Of a stretch of 64,000 nt of DNA, positions 42,453 to 51,339 are shown one piece after another. Every line of letters starts with the position of its first letter. Positions within the stretch are counted from its first letter, which is position 1. Under the pieces are notes generated by a model. That model had not been told where the DNA came from. It saw only the letters and a list, made by a program, of their open reading frames with translations, and did no database searches. A program made the position numbers and the translations under genes. The stretch spans positions 2,418,001-2,482,000 of the forward strand of contig NZ_BOSG01000001.1 of the NCBI RefSeq assembly GCF_018403225.1, in the 5' to 3' direction. This DNA is from Paenibacillus sp. J23TS9 (lineage in GTDB: Bacteria > Bacillota > Bacilli > Paenibacillales > Paenibacillaceae).

Positions 42453-43517
42453 ATGCAGGATGAGTTTGAAAAGCAGGAAACCGATGTGCACAGGTACGAG
42501 GATTTAATTACTGAACCTCCGAAATGGAGTAAGAAGAAGTTTAATCGAATGATATGGCGGACACGAATGAATAAGCTGAGAAATGCAGCATCTGCAGTAA
42601 TCCTATTATTTTTATTGTATACGGTCTATATTTCTGTCATTCACATTTATTTTAATACTTCAGGTGTAAATGCTACTTTTATTAGATCAATCATTACGAT
42701 CGTAGAGCTGCACGAAAATGGCGTTAGAGTGGAAAGGCCCGTAAATTCAACAATCGAGGTTTCCCCATTTCTGACACAAAAGGCAACACTTAAGCTTTAT
42801 CGAAATGTAGGGGATTGGCAGGTCATTACAGGAGAGATTCGAGCGAAAAAAAGCATGTTTGGCGAGCTAACCTATTCCATCGAGAATATGAGTACCTATT
42901 TGAATAAAAACAGTCATACTGCATTTATTTTGCCGGCATCCATTATGTTTGATAAACCAATAAAAGACACACAACGACAGGAAGGCGATCTTGAACAGTT
43001 AAGTAAAATTGAAGACGGAAACGTAGCAGAGTTATCATTTTCTATAAACACGTTAATGTCACCAGAGCATCTTATGGGAATGCTTGCGCAGTATAATGTT
43101 GTAGCGACAGGAATGCCCGTATATGCAGGAGAACTTAAAGCTTTCGACACTTCTCATTCGGTTGCTGGGGGCACGGATTATTACGTTCCATATTTAAACC
43201 TTAGACCAACGTCTGGGTATGAAGATAATAATGAGCTTTCATCGTGGCAGCTATATTTTGCGGCGGCAGATAAAAGCAAAATGTCTGAGCATATAGAGAA
43301 TATGATGTCTGAACTTGAATGGATGACCACCAACATCGAATATAACGGTGTGAACCAAGATAAAGAGCGACTTGCTTTTTTATTGAAAAATGAAGTTCAG
43401 GTTTACGGTGCGACTGTCACAGGTCCTGTACGGGAGCTAGAAAAGCTGAAAGAACAACCCCAGTTCCGGGAATTCCGATTGGGGCGTATCGAAGTATGGA
43501 ATTGGGATAAGAAATAA
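42453..43517 (+). CDS. Sigma-factor-regulator (anti-sigma, YhdL-like) protein without adjacent sigma gene
   Basis: 354 residues. A short cytoplasmic N-terminus with WSKKKFNRMIWRTRMNKLRN, a membrane helix (about 47-67), then an extracytoplasmic domain; these match the Sigma_reg_N/Sigma_reg_C pair of YhdL-type anti-sigma-M proteins. YhdL sequesters SigM with its partner; here no ECF sigma gene is near, so the target is unknown. ATG follows GGGGAAGGAGC. Divergent from a phosphotransferase. Confidence 0.8.
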   Translation: MQDEFEKQETDVHRYEDLITEPPKWSKKKFNRMIWRTRMNKLRNAASAVILLFLLYTVYISVIHIYFNTSGVNATFIRSIITIVELHENGVRVERPVNSTIEVSPFLTQKATLKLYRNVGDWQVITGEIRAKKSMFGELTYSIENMSTYLNKNSHTAFILPASIMFDKPIKDTQRQEGDLEQLSKIEDGNVAELSFSINTLMSPEHLMGMLAQYNVVATGMPVYAGELKAFDTSHSVAGGTDYYVPYLNLRPTSGYEDNNELSSWQLYFAAADKSKMSEHIENMMSELEWMTTNIEYNGVNQDKERLAFLLKNEVQVYGATVTGPVRELEKLKEQPQFREFRLGRIEVWNWDKK

Positions 43518-43628
43518 GTGGTTTTCAATCGTCCATCTTCCTTATATTACTTTAACTAAGGGAGATAGGCGCATACCTGAAACAGCTCGATCGTCATTTT
43601 GGGTCACACTCGTCATCCATATCTCCTT

Positions 43629-44018
43629 TTACACATTTACATTATAGTTCAGTTGGAGCTCATCCCCTGGTAGTCCTCTAATTCCCCATTGATGTTTTGG
43701 CGTTTCGAAAATTGTTATTTCCAAATCGTTCATATCAATTTGAGCTTCATGATATATTCGCTCAAACAATAACTTGATCAACATCTTTTTTGCCTCTACG
43801 GATCTTCCTTCAAAAATGCTGATTTCAATTATGGTATATCTATCCGATCTGTCTTCTGGATAAATAAAGTCTTCCCTTTCCAGATTGAAAAATCGGTGGA
43901 ACTTCTTCTTCACAGGATATTGAAATGCATCAATAATGCATGAATGAATAACTTCCGAAAGAAGGGTTTGTTTGGGTTTCATAAACTCCTTCAAACCATA
44001 TACTTTAACCTGCGCCAT
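43629..44018 (-). CDS. Tautomerase family protein lacking the N-terminal proline
   Basis: 129 residues. VEAKKMLIKLLFERI and IFETPKHQWGIRGLPGDEL are the conserved blocks of the tautomerase_2/malonate-semialdehyde-decarboxylase-like family. Members normally use Pro1, exposed after Met removal; here the start codon is followed by Ala (MAQVKVYG), so Pro-dependent catalysis is not possible unless the start is elsewhere. No other in-frame start fits. AAAAGGGG before ATG. Confidence 0.78.
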   Translation of the reverse strand: MAQVKVYGLKEFMKPKQTLLSEVIHSCIIDAFQYPVKKKFHRFFNLEREDFIYPEDRSDRYTIIEISIFEGRSVEAKKMLIKLLFERIYHEAQIDMNDLEITIFETPKHQWGIRGLPGDELQLNYNVNV

Positions 44019-44107
44019 TGTCCCCGTCCCCTTTTAGTCATTGATTCCAATATATATGGCAGTTAAGATAATTAATAATTCTGCAAAGTAATGTGAATAA
44101 TTCAGGC

Positions 44108-44677
44108 CTAACCTACTCCATGTAACGAGCGAAAATCATCTTCAAGTATAGCCATAATCATCATATCGTGAAACTCTCCGTCCAAATATATAGCGTCCCG
44201 CTGTATACCCTCCCGTAGGAAACCAATTTTCTCGTATACATGGATGGCACGTGGATTAAAAGTGTAAACTCCTAAGTGGATTCGATGTAACTTCATCGTT
44301 TCGAAACCGTAACGAAGCATAGAGATCATGGCTTCCGTGCCGTAGCCTTTGCCGCGATGTTGCGTCCCTTGAATACCGATGCGTATATTCGCACTACGGT
44401 TGATGGAATCGATTTCGTTCAAGACGACTTCTCCCAGCAACTCATCCGTTTCCTTCAACATGATGATTAAATCAATACGATCCTCGTTTATCAAACTGAT
44501 TTTCTTGATCCAATCCACAATCTCGTCGCGGGTGAACTCTTTTTGTGAGCCAGTCAGCCGAATCATTTGAGGATCTTGCAAAAATGCGTAGTAGTCCTCC
44601 AGATCAGACTCCTGCACTAAGCGTAAATAAATGTTGTTGCTTTCAATACGAAACTCTGTCAATTTTTCTGTCATCAT
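44108..44677 (-). CDS. GNAT family N-acetyltransferase (RimJ/RimL-like)
   Basis: 189 residues. IYLRLVQESDLEDYYAFLQ starts the fold; HRGKGYGTEAMISMLRYGF is the acetyl-CoA loop; HRIHLGVYTFNPRAIHVYEK completes it. The start is ATG 44677 (or 44674) behind AGGAGAG. Similar in size to the 13229 and 47027 proteins. Confidence 0.88.
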   Translation of the reverse strand: MMTEKLTEFRIESNNIYLRLVQESDLEDYYAFLQDPQMIRLTGSQKEFTRDEIVDWIKKISLINEDRIDLIIMLKETDELLGEVVLNEIDSINRSANIRIGIQGTQHRGKGYGTEAMISMLRYGFETMKLHRIHLGVYTFNPRAIHVYEKIGFLREGIQRDAIYLDGEFHDMMIMAILEDDFRSLHGVG

Positions 44678-44764
44678 ATAATCTCTCCTATTCTCTCCAA
44701 TGAAGCCATAGTTTTTGATCAAATTTATATGCTATGCCCTTATTTTTAATAAACATGGATCTTG

Positions 44765-45070
44765 TTACCTGGAATCTTCTTTATCCCATAATCTAAATAA
44801 TCTCCATACACTGTAGAAAATCAGAGTAATAATACCAATGGTGTAAGCAATTCTTAAGTAATCAATTTGGTAAAGCACTAAAAATCCATTGATATCGGTA
44901 CGATCAACCACAGAATTAAAAATAAACACATAGCTATATCCAGATACATTCTTCTCCGGTCCCCATACTTCAAAGCAAGGAACAAAAATAATACCCACAA
45001 AGAAAATCAAAACAATATAACTGATCAAGAGAATACTTCTTTTTGATATGCTCTTATCGATTTCAATCAC
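44765..45070 (-). CDS. Small membrane protein, unknown
   Basis: 101 residues with two predicted membrane helices, ILLISYIVLIFFVGIIFV and IAYTIGIITLIFYSVWRLF, and a 25-residue loop between. No family recognised. GTG 45070 has only a poor ribosome site (CCAGGA), so the start and even the reality of the gene are uncertain. Confidence 0.5.
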   Translation of the reverse strand: MIEIDKSISKRSILLISYIVLIFFVGIIFVPCFEVWGPEKNVSGYSYVFIFNSVVDRTDINGFLVLYQIDYLRIAYTIGIITLIFYSVWRLFRLWDKEDSR

Positions 45071-45181
45071 TCCTTATATATTCCTGGTACATACGGAACT
45101 CACGGGGCCGACGGACTGAATAAGAACGATGGATACGGTAAGAGATCAACTATTCCATGTTCATTTCGGGTTCGTATTTAT

Positions 45182-45733
45182 TTAGGAGTTTCCTAGGTTT
45201 CCTACTAAATTTATAATGTATCGAACGGCATCCTCGAAATCATTTGCGATAAAGTCCGCTTCAATATTGGACCACATATGTTTATATTTATGAAGGGCAT
45301 CATTACCTGCTCCTGTTAATACTAAGATCTTCTTACAACCGGCACGATTTGCAGCTAAAATATCAGACCATCTATCACCTATTACTATACAATTGGACAG
45401 ATTCAGCTCGTTCTCAGTTGCAGCTTGATGTAACATTCCGGGGTTGGGTTTCCGGCATTCACAGCCTTCGGTGTGTTGGTGAGGACATATGTAGACATCA
45501 TCAAACCCAAATTCTTTCATCTCACTCTCAAAAGCATCTTTTGTCACTTCCCCACGTGAGATTCCCGGTTGGTTTGTAAATCCAAAAAGCTTGATTCCCA
45601 ATTTTTTCAATTTTTCAATGCTGTCTTTCGTTTTAGGAAATAATTTAAAATCTCCGGGTAATACTACTTCATCCGTTCCACCGATTGTTCCATCACGGTC
45701 AATAAAAACAGCTTCTAACTTGAACGTTTGCAT
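45182..45733 (-). CDS. HAD-IIIA hydrolase (GmhB-like)
   Basis: 183 residues. Motif I VFIDRDGTIGG, zinc loop CPHQHTEGCECRKPNPGML with histidine and cysteines as in D-glycero-D-manno-heptose-1,7-bisphosphatase, and IVIGDRWSDILAA as motif IV. No heptose pathway gene is in the window. ATG 45733 follows GGAGGGG. Confidence 0.86.
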   Translation of the reverse strand: MQTFKLEAVFIDRDGTIGGTDEVVLPGDFKLFPKTKDSIEKLKKLGIKLFGFTNQPGISRGEVTKDAFESEMKEFGFDDVYICPHQHTEGCECRKPNPGMLHQAATENELNLSNCIVIGDRWSDILAANRAGCKKILVLTGAGNDALHKYKHMWSNIEADFIANDFEDAVRYIINLVGNLGNS

Positions 45734-45790
45734 GTGTGCCCCTCCATTATTTTGAACAAGCAGCATGATAGCATTTAACCTATTACCGTT

Positions 45791-46330
45791 TTACTTAGAT
45801 CCTTTATAATTTTCGTCTATTTCTTCAACTACCTCTTGTGTTCCATCTTTTTTCACTCTTTTTACTACTGCATCTTTAACATGACTGATGGCATACCAAT
45901 ACCTTTTGTCTCCATCGACGTCGATTATTTTTGCTTGTTCCTCACCTACAAACACCTTTGAAATGGAATTATCATTGATAGTTCCTGAAAATATGTATGG
46001 TTCATCCTGCATTGAAGACCATTACACAAAAGAATTCCACTCTGCCCCTCTAGTATTCTTCCACATCCATATACCATTCTCTCGCTCAAAATATGCAATG
46101 AATATTTGATCTCCTTGAAGATTATTTTCTCTAAAAATAGTAATCGCATCGTTTTCTTTAACAACATTTTCTTCCTTATGAACAAGAGAATACGAATAAT
46201 GAACTTCTTCATCAAAGTCCTTTTTATGTTTTTCCATTTTCGCATAAAAAAAATCATCAAAAGTTTGTTCATTGGAACAAGCAACTAATAGCGCTGCAAA
46301 AATGGCCAAAGAAAGCAGCCTTCTTTTCAA
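45791..46330 (-). pseudogene. Lipoprotein gene interrupted by one in-frame stop
   Basis: The first part (46022-46330) has a signal peptide with lipobox LLVAC and ends RGAEWNSFV. A TAA at 46022-46024 follows, and the same frame then continues as WSSMQDEPYIFSGT to 45791. Removing the stop gives a lipoprotein of about 180 residues. Either a point mutation, a sequencing error or a two-protein split; an internal ATG (46012) exists without a good ribosome site. Confidence 0.75.
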
Positions 46331-46393
46331 CTTCCTCTTCCCTTCTCTAATTCACTCACAGAATTTTTTAGATACAAAAGCTAATGGAATACA

Positions 46394-46945
46394 TTATATT
46401 TCTTTCTTGTTGACAAACTCTTCTCTCAAGATACCCATATATACGACATCAGTGTATTGACCATTCGAAAAATGTTTTTGTCTTAGTCGTCCTTCTTCTT
46501 TAAATCCGCATTTTAAATAGCATTTTTTTGCCTTATCATTGTAATCATGTACCTCAAGTTGTAGTCGATTTAAATTTAGTTGCAGAAAAACGAATTTCTG
46601 TATTAATTGGATAGCTTCAGACCCATATCCTTTGTTATGTAATTTAGGATTACCAATAACGATCCCCATTTCGGTACTTCTGTTCTTCCAATCCATGTGA
46701 AACAAATCGATTTGTCCTATATACTCTTCTGTTTCCTTATCAGCAATTACAAATCCTTTCTGTTCTGTTTTCCCCTCAAGTAAAGAATTCAGATATGATT
46801 CTGTTGCATTTTGTGAATGGGGATATAAAAACACATCCGATAAATTGTTCGTTATTTCAGGGTTATTCACCCACAACCTCATTGATTCTAAGTCTTTTTT
46901 CCTGTACTCTCTTAAAATGATTCTTGAGCCAATAATATGTGGCAT
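46394..46945 (-). CDS. GNAT family N-acetyltransferase (RimJ/RimL-like)
   Basis: 183 residues. SRIILREYRKKDLESM opens, HNKGYGSEAIQLIQKFVF is the acetyl-CoA loop, NRLQLEVHDYNDKAKKCYLK follows. ATG 46945 behind AAGGGAG; the GTG at 46954 would overlap the ribosome site. AT-rich codon use. Confidence 0.87.
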   Translation of the reverse strand: MPHIIGSRIILREYRKKDLESMRLWVNNPEITNNLSDVFLYPHSQNATESYLNSLLEGKTEQKGFVIADKETEEYIGQIDLFHMDWKNRSTEMGIVIGNPKLHNKGYGSEAIQLIQKFVFLQLNLNRLQLEVHDYNDKAKKCYLKCGFKEEGRLRQKHFSNGQYTDVVYMGILREEFVNKKEI

Positions 46946-47026
46946 ATGCTTCACTCCCTTGTTATCTATGCCTCTGTCTGACCAAGGTGCTAGCTGACGC
47001 TATAATTATCTGTTAGGCGATGCTTC

Positions 47027-47611
47027 TTACAAAGTCTCTCTTAATCTCTCATGCTCTATAAACTCATTCTTCGTTAAACCAAATAGAATTAGATTGTGGT
47101 ATTGTCCGTCTGTATAAATAACTTCACGTCGAATCCCTTCTTGTACACATCCGAGTTTCTTCATCATGGTTGCAGAAGGTTCATTTCCTTCAAGAACACA
47201 ATCATTAAATTTATGAAGCCGTCTTTCGAAAAAAGCATATCTTAAAAGAATTCTAACAGCCCTCGTACCGTAGCCTTGTCCTCTAAAATCCTGATCAACC
47301 TGTATACCTATACTAAAAGTTCCGTTCCTCTCATCAATGCTATTTAAGTTTATTCCTCCAATATTTTCACCCTGCAAACTTTCGATCGTAAACATGATCC
47401 GACCGTTCCCAGAATCAAAATCAGAGTATGATTCAGCGAATTTCTTCGCCTCTGTGATTGTGGGTGGTAATTCAACTGCACATTCCAATAAACGACGTGC
47501 CGGCGTATCAAAGCGATTATAATAATGCCCTTCCCAATCTTCAGCCTGAATCGAGCGTAATCTGAGTACTTCATCTTGCCAAAAATAATGGGTATAGTTT
47601 ATTTCTTTCAT
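47027..47611 (-). CDS. GNAT family N-acetyltransferase
   Basis: 194 residues. LRLRSIQAEDWEGHYYNR starts the fold; DFRGQGYGTRAVRILLRYAF is the acetyl-CoA loop; EGNEPSATMMKKLGCVQEG closes it. GGGGGAAG before ATG. Co-directional with three GNAT neighbours. Confidence 0.87.
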   Translation of the reverse strand: MKEINYTHYFWQDEVLRLRSIQAEDWEGHYYNRFDTPARRLLECAVELPPTITEAKKFAESYSDFDSGNGRIMFTIESLQGENIGGINLNSIDERNGTFSIGIQVDQDFRGQGYGTRAVRILLRYAFFERRLHKFNDCVLEGNEPSATMMKKLGCVQEGIRREVIYTDGQYHNLILFGLTKNEFIEHERLRETL

Positions 47612-47669
47612 AGTTCTTCCCCCATGACTAAGCGTTATTTGTTATTTTTGATGGATCCACTCACAAGAA

Positions 47670-48098
47670 TCACATTATTTTACTTTCATGAATGACTCCG
47701 AACATTCCTGTCATTCCATCATGTTTATTGAAACCATATTTATTATAAAATGGCTCTTTCCCCTTGGCTGCAAATAGACCTATAAATGATTTTTCCGGTG
47801 CATTTTCGTTTAAATATTCCGAGATTGCTTCCATGATCATACTTCCGATACCTTTGCTTTGATGCTCCGGCATGACTGCGATGTCTTGAATATAAAAATA
47901 TATCTTTCCATCTCCAACGACTCTTCCCATTCCTACTATTTCATCTTTGTATTGAATAACGACACCGAATAATGACTGGTTCAAGGATTCTTCTGCAACT
48001 TCAAAATTCATAAACGCTTTCCAACCAACTGCATTACAAAGGTTTATATATTCTGCTATAGTAGGCATTCTTTTAAGTGTTATATATTCTTCGCTCAT
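47670..48098 (-). CDS. GNAT family N-acetyltransferase
   Basis: 142 residues. IQDIAVMPEHQSKGIGSMIM is the acetyl-CoA loop, GKEPFYNKYGF motif B; the VVIQYKDEIVGMGRVVGDG strand and the tight size resemble the YncA/aminoglycoside-modifying-like single-domain GNATs. AAAGGGG before ATG. Confidence 0.86.
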   Translation of the reverse strand: MSEEYITLKRMPTIAEYINLCNAVGWKAFMNFEVAEESLNQSLFGVVIQYKDEIVGMGRVVGDGKIYFYIQDIAVMPEHQSKGIGSMIMEAISEYLNENAPEKSFIGLFAAKGKEPFYNKYGFNKHDGMTGMFGVIHESKIM

Positions 48099-48125
48099 TG
48101 TTATCCCCTTTAAAATAAAAAATTG

Positions 48126-48989
48126 CTACATTGATCTTTTAGTCATTTTCACAAATCTAGGTCCTGCTTGAAATCCTGCTTTACGATAAAGTATTTCTGC
48201 ATAATTGCCTACAGTAACGCATAATTTCACAACCTCTGTATAAACGCTTGCAGAGTCTTTTATGTAATTTAGCATAAATTCCGCAATTCCCTTGTTTCTA
48301 TATTGAGGAACAACACATAATTCTCCGATTTCCGCAAATCCTAATGGCATGTTTTTACTGATACCCGCTATACAAAGTCCAACGATTTCTTGGTTCTGTT
48401 CATTTACGACATATATCGAAAGATTCCTATGCTTGTAAACCTGCAAAAGATACGATATATCCTCCATTATCTGCTCATCATTGGGAACACCGAAGGTCTC
48501 GTAGTCAATTCCCCCACGGTATCCTTCCTTCATTACCTCTTTAATTTTTGTTATGTCAAAAGAATCCTCCAACATATAAAGAGACAATCCATTTGGAATG
48601 ACCGGCTTTTTACTTGCACCCGTAGGACAGCACATGACCTGCCGAATTACATTGGCTTTAAAACCTAATGACAGCAGTATATCTACGTCATCTTGCAGAA
48701 CTCCGTTGATATTACTTATATCTTTGCAACATTTTAATAGGATCCTCCACATTTGCTGTCGATCAGAAAATGGAGGAATTACAAAAGGAAACATTAGAGT
48801 ATCATCAATCTTTACCACCCCTCCAATCCTGTCATCCCCACACATTATCCAAAAACATTGATCTGTAAACTGCGTATCATTCAAGCGAGTATTCCAGTCA
48901 TACCACATCTCAATATCGGAGTTGGAATATATAACTTGATGAACTGCAAATGAGTTTTTATCAGCCTGTTCTAATCTACATTGCTCCAT
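48126..48989 (-). CDS. GNAT family N-acetyltransferase, two-part
   Basis: 287 residues. The C-terminal half (150-287) is a GNAT domain with VVPQYRNKGIAEFMLNYI as the acetyl-CoA loop and LYRKAGFQAGPRFVKM at the end. The N-terminal half (1-140) is a second, degenerate GNAT-like domain lacking the RxxGxG/A loop. GGAGG before ATG 48989. Function not determined. Confidence 0.8.
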   Translation of the reverse strand: MEQCRLEQADKNSFAVHQVIYSNSDIEMWYDWNTRLNDTQFTDQCFWIMCGDDRIGGVVKIDDTLMFPFVIPPFSDRQQMWRILLKCCKDISNINGVLQDDVDILLSLGFKANVIRQVMCCPTGASKKPVIPNGLSLYMLEDSFDITKIKEVMKEGYRGGIDYETFGVPNDEQIMEDISYLLQVYKHRNLSIYVVNEQNQEIVGLCIAGISKNMPLGFAEIGELCVVPQYRNKGIAEFMLNYIKDSASVYTEVVKLCVTVGNYAEILYRKAGFQAGPRFVKMTKRSM

Positions 48990-49104
48990 AATGTTATTCC
49001 TCCAAATTAACTTTGTTTGTTATAGAAGTTGCAACTATCGTTCCGCGCTCCTAAGGTTCAAGTGTCTTAATTGACCAAAGGGAACGTCGGACTTATGATG
49101 ATGA

Positions 49105-49290
49105 TTATTTATCTTTCCGGTTTATCAAATCTATTTTATTTTCTAATCTTTCTAATGTTTGTTTAGTTGTTTTAATATGTAGCATGATTTTTCGAGCAAA
49201 TCTAAATAAGCTGTAAAAAAACAAAAAAATTACGGCAATGAATATTAGTTGATACAACACAGTAGCCCAATGGAACGTCATGTCTTTCAT
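49105..49290 (-). CDS. DUF4083-like small membrane protein
   Basis: 61 residues. One membrane helix, VLYQLIFIAVIFLFFYSLF, then an amphipathic tail ending LERLENKIDLINRK, as in the small DUF4083 family of Bacilli. Function unknown. ATG 49290 or 49281; AAAGG upstream. Confidence 0.7.
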   Translation of the reverse strand: MKDMTFHWATVLYQLIFIAVIFLFFYSLFRFARKIMLHIKTTKQTLERLENKIDLINRKDK

Positions 49291-49661
49291 CCTTTCACTA
49301 TATATGATTACACGTATTTCAGATGACTGGCCCCATGCGTGAAAACTTGGTTATGTGCAGTATTAGACCACACTTCATAACTTAAGGTGTTATTGTCTGC
49401 TGGAGTTAACTCCGCATATCTCCCGATTTTATCAGAAAGTCGTAACCTCCTTGAAATACTATAAATCTCTTGACTAATGGATAAGAAAATATGATTTTAG
49501 TAATCGTACCAATTTCAAATAACTCACAACCTTATTTTACCATCTTACCATCTCAAACACTCCCTTACACCCTTTTTCATTCCCCTCCGCATAACAAAAC
49601 TCCCCCATAAAAGCTTTCGCTTTCCTGGAGGAGTTCGTTATTTCATATGTAGGCTGCTGTA
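49291..49661. other. Long AT-rich intergenic region
   Basis: 370 bases without a supportable gene. The only feature I see is the terminator at 49598-49635 near its right end. Confidence 0.7.
49598..49640 (-). terminator. Terminator after the DivIVA-like gene
   Basis: AACTCCCCCA (49598-49607) pairs with TGGAGGAGTT (49626-49635) around 18 bases. On the minus strand it follows the stop at 49662 and ends in TTGTTATG. Confidence 0.65.
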
Positions 49662-50039
49662 TCAATCCACGAAGAAATCAGGTTCGGGTCTAATTTTAGT
49701 CTTGAGTTGTCTGAGATTGTACTCCATTTTGAGTACGATGTCCTCAATTTGCTTCGGATCGATTGCGAAACGCTCGGGTTCGGGACGGGAACTTGTCTTC
49801 ATATCGCGCATTGCAATCTGCTGCTCCTGCCATTTATCCATCAAATCGGCGATGGTCGCGTAAAAACGTTCATAATCGCTAATAATTTCATCAAGGTAGG
49901 AATCCACCTCTTCCGGATCGTACCCTCTAAGCTTTGTATTGAACACCTTCTCGTGAATTGAGAGAGCATCCAATTGTATACCCAGCTGCTTAAACAGCTT
50001 TCTCTGTTTATCCAGTCGGCGCTGCATATGCTCATCCAT
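49662..50039 (-). CDS. DivIVA-domain protein
   Basis: 125 residues. IHEKVFNTKLRGYDPEEVDSYL is the N-terminal DivIVA/GpsB membrane-binding domain (about 28-55), and the rest is coiled-coil (DYERFYATIADLMDKWQEQQ) with a C-terminal helix. Short like GpsB, but with a longer tail. DivIVA proteins place division and wall-synthesis machinery at poles and septa. ATG 50039 follows GGAGG. Confidence 0.87.
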   Translation of the reverse strand: MDEHMQRRLDKQRKLFKQLGIQLDALSIHEKVFNTKLRGYDPEEVDSYLDEIISDYERFYATIADLMDKWQEQQIAMRDMKTSSRPEPERFAIDPKQIEDIVLKMEYNLRQLKTKIRPEPDFFVD

Positions 50040-50204
50040 TGCCAATACCTCCAAATCGGTTGCTACTTAAACGGGTAATCATTTAATTATATACATCCCC
50101 TTTATTTTTTATATCACAACCCGGGTAAATATGAAAATGGTTCCGCGATTTTTTGGAGGATGTTCCAAAGAAAACATGCCTTACCGCTTGTTTTTTTCCA
50201 GACA

Positions 50205-50254
50205 TTGACTTATTAATGCATTGTGTTATTATTAATACATGAGTACATATTCAT
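50205..50254 (+). promoter_or_regulatory. Promoter and metal-repressor-like operator of the CDF gene
   Basis: TTGACT (50205-50210), 16-base spacer, TATTAT (50227-50232). Just downstream, ATGAGTACATATTCAT (50239-50254) is a 16-base imperfect palindrome of the TGA-N8-TCA type bound by ArsR/SmtB-family sensors such as CzrA. No arsR gene is in the window. Confidence 0.5.
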
Positions 50255-50300
50255 ATGTTAATTAAATAATCATATTCTCAGCTTACAGGAGGTCTTTATC

Positions 50301-51230
50301 ATGTCAGCATCTCATGCTCACAGTCATTCACACGAAGGTCACAGTCACCACCATGGACCTGCCAGCTATAACAGAGCCTTTTTGATCGGAATTATACTGA
50401 ATATGGCTTTTGTCATCGTAGAAGCCGCTTATGGTTATCTAAGTCATTCTTTATCGCTGGTGGCGGATGCAGGACATAATTTGAGCGACGTGCTTGCGCT
50501 TGTTCTGGCTTGGGTTGCCAGTCTTCTTTCCAAAAAGCTCCCTACCGAGCGCAGAACTTACGGGTTTAGGCGTTCGTCCATTTTAGCCGCATTATTTAAT
50601 GCCATATTCCTGCTGGCCGCAATATTCATCATTGCCTGGGAAGCCATTCAACGGTTTGCGAATCCTGAGCTTGTCACCGGTTCAACCGTCATATGGGTAG
50701 CCGCAGTAGGTATCGCTATCAATGCCGGCACAGCCCTACTCTTTCTCTCCGGCAGAAAAGGTGATCTGAATGTTCGTGGCGCCTTCCTTCATATGGCAGC
50801 GGACGCTGGTGTCTCGCTCGGAGTAGTCATCGCGGGTATCGTGATTATGTTTACTGGCTGGCAGTGGCTTGATCCCGTAGTCAGTCTGCTTATCGTGGTC
50901 GTGATTTTTATCAGCACATGGAATTTGCTAAAAGACTCACTCAATATGGCTCTCGACAGCGTCCCTCCGGAAATTGATGCAGCAGCCATCAAGAGCTATC
51001 TGGCATCAATTCCTTCCGTGACGGATGTTCACGACCTTCATATTTGGGGTATGAGTACTACGGAAACCGCCCTGACGGTGCATCTGGTGATCAGTGAACC
51101 AGGAAACAATGATCAGATCATTCAACAAGCAACACATGAGCTCCATGAACGATTCGGGATCGAGCATCCGACCCTTCAGATTGAAAATGGAACATTCCCT
51201 TGTCGTATGGCAGACGAATACACAATTTAA
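50301..51230 (+). CDS. Cation diffusion facilitator (CzcD/ZitB-like) metal exporter
   Basis: 309 residues with a histidine-rich N-terminus (HAHSHSHEGHSHHH), six membrane helices and a cytoplasmic ferredoxin-like tail. Helix two holds LVADAGHNLSDV and helix five HMAADAGVSLGV, the HxxxD metal sites of CDF transporters. Likely exports Zn, Cd or Co. ATG follows ACAGGAGG. A metal-repressor-like palindrome lies upstream. Confidence 0.93.
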   Translation: MSASHAHSHSHEGHSHHHGPASYNRAFLIGIILNMAFVIVEAAYGYLSHSLSLVADAGHNLSDVLALVLAWVASLLSKKLPTERRTYGFRRSSILAALFNAIFLLAAIFIIAWEAIQRFANPELVTGSTVIWVAAVGIAINAGTALLFLSGRKGDLNVRGAFLHMAADAGVSLGVVIAGIVIMFTGWQWLDPVVSLLIVVVIFISTWNLLKDSLNMALDSVPPEIDAAAIKSYLASIPSVTDVHDLHIWGMSTTETALTVHLVISEPGNNDQIIQQATHELHERFGIEHPTLQIENGTFPCRMADEYTI

Positions 51231-51339
51231 CATCGGTAAAAATGCTCCAAGTACAGCATCCGTGATTGCCTCCGTGTGCTTTAGGGTAAGGAAACAGTAC
51301 AGAAACTTATCTTACAACATACTGAAGGGAGTTTTAATC

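Noticed and set aside
45085..45100. TATGTACCAGG as a Ter site
   Set aside because: Only the first nine bases match; the core AAA is lacking.
50238..50256. TATGTACT on the minus strand as a Ter site
   Set aside because: Flanks differ from Ter, and the sequence fits an ArsR-type operator at the CDF promoter.
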